From positions 7,607,481 to 7,671,480 of the forward strand of contig OZ024807.1 of NCBI GenBank assembly GCA_964017045.1: a stretch of 64,000 bases of DNA. Direction: 5' to 3'. The translations under genes and the position numbers were made by a program. The stretch comes from Omphiscola glabra (Eukaryota; Mollusca; Gastropoda; Lymnaeidae). This document shows, one piece after another, positions 61,491 through 64,000 of this stretch (within the stretch, counting starts at the first letter, position 1; each line of letters begins with the position of its first letter). The notes under the pieces were generated by a model. That model saw only the letters and a program-made list of their open reading frames with translations. It did not search any database and was not told where the DNA came from.

Positions 61491-63425
61491 ATTTGTATGC
61501 TCTTTTTAAATTTGGAAAAGGAAATGAGCGAAAGGAAGTATGGTAAAACCTGAAATCTTTTCTCTCCCCATCTATGTCCCCCCCCCCCCCATACCCTTGT
61601 TACTACGATAACTCAGCGAACGTGCTTTTCCTCTCTTCCTTCCCATTTTGCCTATATGTACCTCCTCACTAGCTTTTGGTCAATTAGTCAATTACATTAT
61701 TTTTCTTGTCCTCGCGGATACTACACTGCAGTTAAGTTTAAATTTTATATTGTTTTTTTCCGTTGTTTGTTTGATGTCGAAGACTTCTTGCCGATACGTT
61801 CATTGTTATGCTGCGTCCTTTTTTTCCCCCCGGTTTTTCCCACACTTTGTTTCGCTACTTTGTTTCTTTCATCCAGCCTGATTGCACTTCCAACCCCCAT
61901 TATTACCAATATTTAGCCAATTGGATACTGTCGTGGATAGATGCATGGAAACCGAGATGTCTATACGATATTTTTAGTCCTCTATTGTCCTGTTACAGTT
62001 CGACGAACTATCCATGATATAAGGATATAATGGAGTATCCTTTACAAAAAGCAAGTTAAATATATAATAATACTAACCAGATATAGCCCGCCAAACCTTG
62101 GCCGGCAACATTGCTTGAACTTCCCATCTACTAAAGTTACTTGACAAAACATGAACTCAAGTAACGCACATTTAAGAATCCCAATTTTCGCTAGACCCCT
62201 TCCCCCATGCTACGTCAATGCACACTTTTTATTTCACGCCCATGAACTATTTTACATTTTCTGATGCCCCAATCCCTTTTAAACTGATTTTTTTTACCCC
62301 ATACTTAAACTGAGAGGATTCATTTTCCGAATAGAAAAAATTACGAGCCAAGCGCAGTTGCGTTATATATAAAAATATATAATTTACCGTAGTTATCAGG
62401 AATTATATTCTGCGCGCTATTGAACTCATTATTGAAAAAAAAAATTTCAATTTTCTTTCAAACATACTGAATTATTTGTAATATACTCTCAATGCCGAAT
62501 TCGCTTATTAGGAAGCAGTCCACGAGTCACACCAGAAGCGTAATAAGAGATAATAAATATATATTCACAAATTAATTCTCTTATTTCTAGACTCAGGGTG
62601 TACAGACAAACATTATGCCACTTTTATCTCAGCATTTCCAAAATAGAGCCTCTAAATAAAATATAAATGGATATGGCAAATGTCAAATCTCAGATGTCAC
62701 GGTGTCTCGCCTGAATCATAAATGATAAACAGAACACAGCAGTCGGTAACGCTGTCAGAGCTTCTTAAGTTTCCAGCAGTCATATCCGCCTGCAGATCCG
62801 TTATGCTGTCCGTGTCAAACAGAGCAGGAACAATACACGTTTTTTTATCGTTGTTTTTTTATTACCCCATGTCGTAAAGCTCCATTTTAAACCAGCAGTC
62901 AGGAGCCCATGGAACCGTTATTCCCGGTGTTAATGCAAACAAGTCCCGAGTGTTATGCGACGCGCATCCACCCCCCAATCCCCCCCCCCCCCCCCAGATT
63001 TGAAAGATCCGAGACAAACCGCAAGGACAAAAGAAAAGAGCCGGTGACGAGTGTTGTTCATTGGGGCGTGTCTAATGGATGTCCGATGACGTGGTCAAGT
63101 GTTGTGGGCGCACTTGATCCTGGTGACTCGATGCGGACCTCGCCGCTGTTGGTCTTTATGCCCTAAGTGTTAAGAGAACGACGGGTAGGGGCTGCGTTCA
63201 GGTTTTGAGCACTTACGAACTTTACACAGGGTAGTAAAGCACCTGAAAAAAAGGGACCAAAAAATTCGATAGAGAGTTTAGGTCTGGAAGTCTTTGACAG
63301 TCAAAAAAAAAATATACAGAGACGCAGAAAAACAACTTGCGGATAAATAGCTTACCAGAGATGGTAGACATTTTCAGTAACTGAAGTGTCGTCCAATGCA
63401 ATCAAATACATTTGTGTGCAACATC
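61491..63425. other. Intergenic DNA
   Basis: Contains poly-C runs near 61579-61591 and 62981-62996 and the single diverged 54-bp satellite unit near 62077. No gene recognised. Confidence 0.45.
62077..62136 (+). repeat. Single diverged unit of the 54-bp satellite family
   Basis: GATATAGCCCGCCAAACCTT followed by GGCCGGCAACATTGCTTGAA and ending CATCTACTAA. It aligns along its whole length with the unit of the array at 26420-27833. Confidence 0.75.
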
Positions 63426-63690
63426 GTTGTGACGTGTGTTTGGCATCGTTGTTTGTTGTGTTTGGCATCGTTGTTTGTTGTGTTTGGCATCGTTGATTGT
63501 TGTGTTTGGCATCGTTGTTTGTTGTGTTTAACATCGTTGATTGTTGTGTTTGGCATCGTTGTTTGTTGTGTTTAACATCGTTGTTTGTTGTGTTTGACAT
63601 CGTTGCTTGTTTTGTTTGACATCGTTGCTTGTTTTGTTTGACATCGTTGTGTGATGTGTTTGGCATCGTTTTTTGCTGTGTTTGACATCT
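63425..63690 (+). repeat. 22-bp minisatellite, about 11 copies
   Basis: Unit TGTTTGGCATCGTTGTTTGT plus TG, with variants. The minus-strand reading frames rich in KHNKQRCQT are the repeat in rotating frames. Confidence 0.92.
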
Positions 63691-64000
63691 TGAGAAGAAA
63701 ACACATACGTGCAATTAAATGTACACCACACAAACAACATATGTTGATGGAGCGTTTTTGTTTCTTCTTACTAATATATTTCTCAAGTATAATATATTTT
63801 ATGCTTTGTTTATTTCGTTTTTCACCACATTCTAATTTTTCCTACTGCTGTTTTTTTAATATTTTTTTGTTTCTTTTAAAAAAAATGAATATTAAAAAAA
63901 TAATTTAAAAAAAAGACACATTTATTTCATATACCTTAAAGTTTAAATATTCAGTTATTTATAATTTTTTTTTAGGGTAGAACAATATTAGAAAGAAATA
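63691..64000. other. AT-rich right edge
   Basis: I see no feature in the last 300 bases. Confidence 0.5.

Noticed and set aside
63352..63740. Minus-strand open frames rich in KHNKQRCQT
   Set aside because: The 22-bp unit rotates through three frames, so the peptides are repeat artefacts.

Overview
This window is animal nuclear DNA: AT-rich, intron-rich, full of simple repeats, minisatellites and decayed transposons, with no bacterial-style operons. Its only confident host genes are two tandem paralogues on the minus strand whose product combines C-type lectin-like modules with an IgGFc-binding-type (FCGBP N-terminal-like) region. That gene content, together with the LINE, hAT-Buster, pogo/Tigger and minisatellite content, fits a mollusc, most likely a gastropod. 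The species cannot be fixed from the sequence alone.

Layout. Positions 1-10802 hold gene A (minus strand): eight exons from a signal peptide through two C-type lectin-like modules. Its 3' part lies off the left edge. Positions 16258-34191 hold gene B, a complete paralogue that I modelled as 19 exons with every splice phase consistent (1,102 codons including stop). Its predicted product has a signal peptide, two full C-type lectin-like modules, a further lectin-like WIGG module, an IgGFc-binding-like region, a Ser/Thr-rich stalk, one membrane segment and a short tail. The first eight exons of A and B have the same lengths, except exon 4 (210 versus 213 nt). Between the genes, just beyond the 3' end of B, lies a 2.6-kb hAT-Buster transposon with perfect 8-bp target duplications and a broken transposase.

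Gene B's introns carry an unusual load of minisatellites. One is a 23-bp array that starts inside the exon 6 splice donor, so that nearly every unit carries a donor-like sequence. Another is a 54-bp array of about 26 units. There is also a GC-rich insertion flanked by 15-bp direct repeats next to the exon 4 donor.

From about 34.2 kb to the right end I find no convincing host gene. This part holds LINE fragments, several hAT-type MITEs and a second, internally deleted hAT element inserted in a decayed 10-bp satellite whose sequence resembles the hAT target site. It also holds a minus-strand hammerhead-ribozyme-like motif, a 370-bp repeat present in two opposite copies about 13.5 kb apart, many tandem arrays and long AT-rich stretches. 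Two weak exon candidates (near 43.0 and 61.0 kb) are recorded with low confidence.
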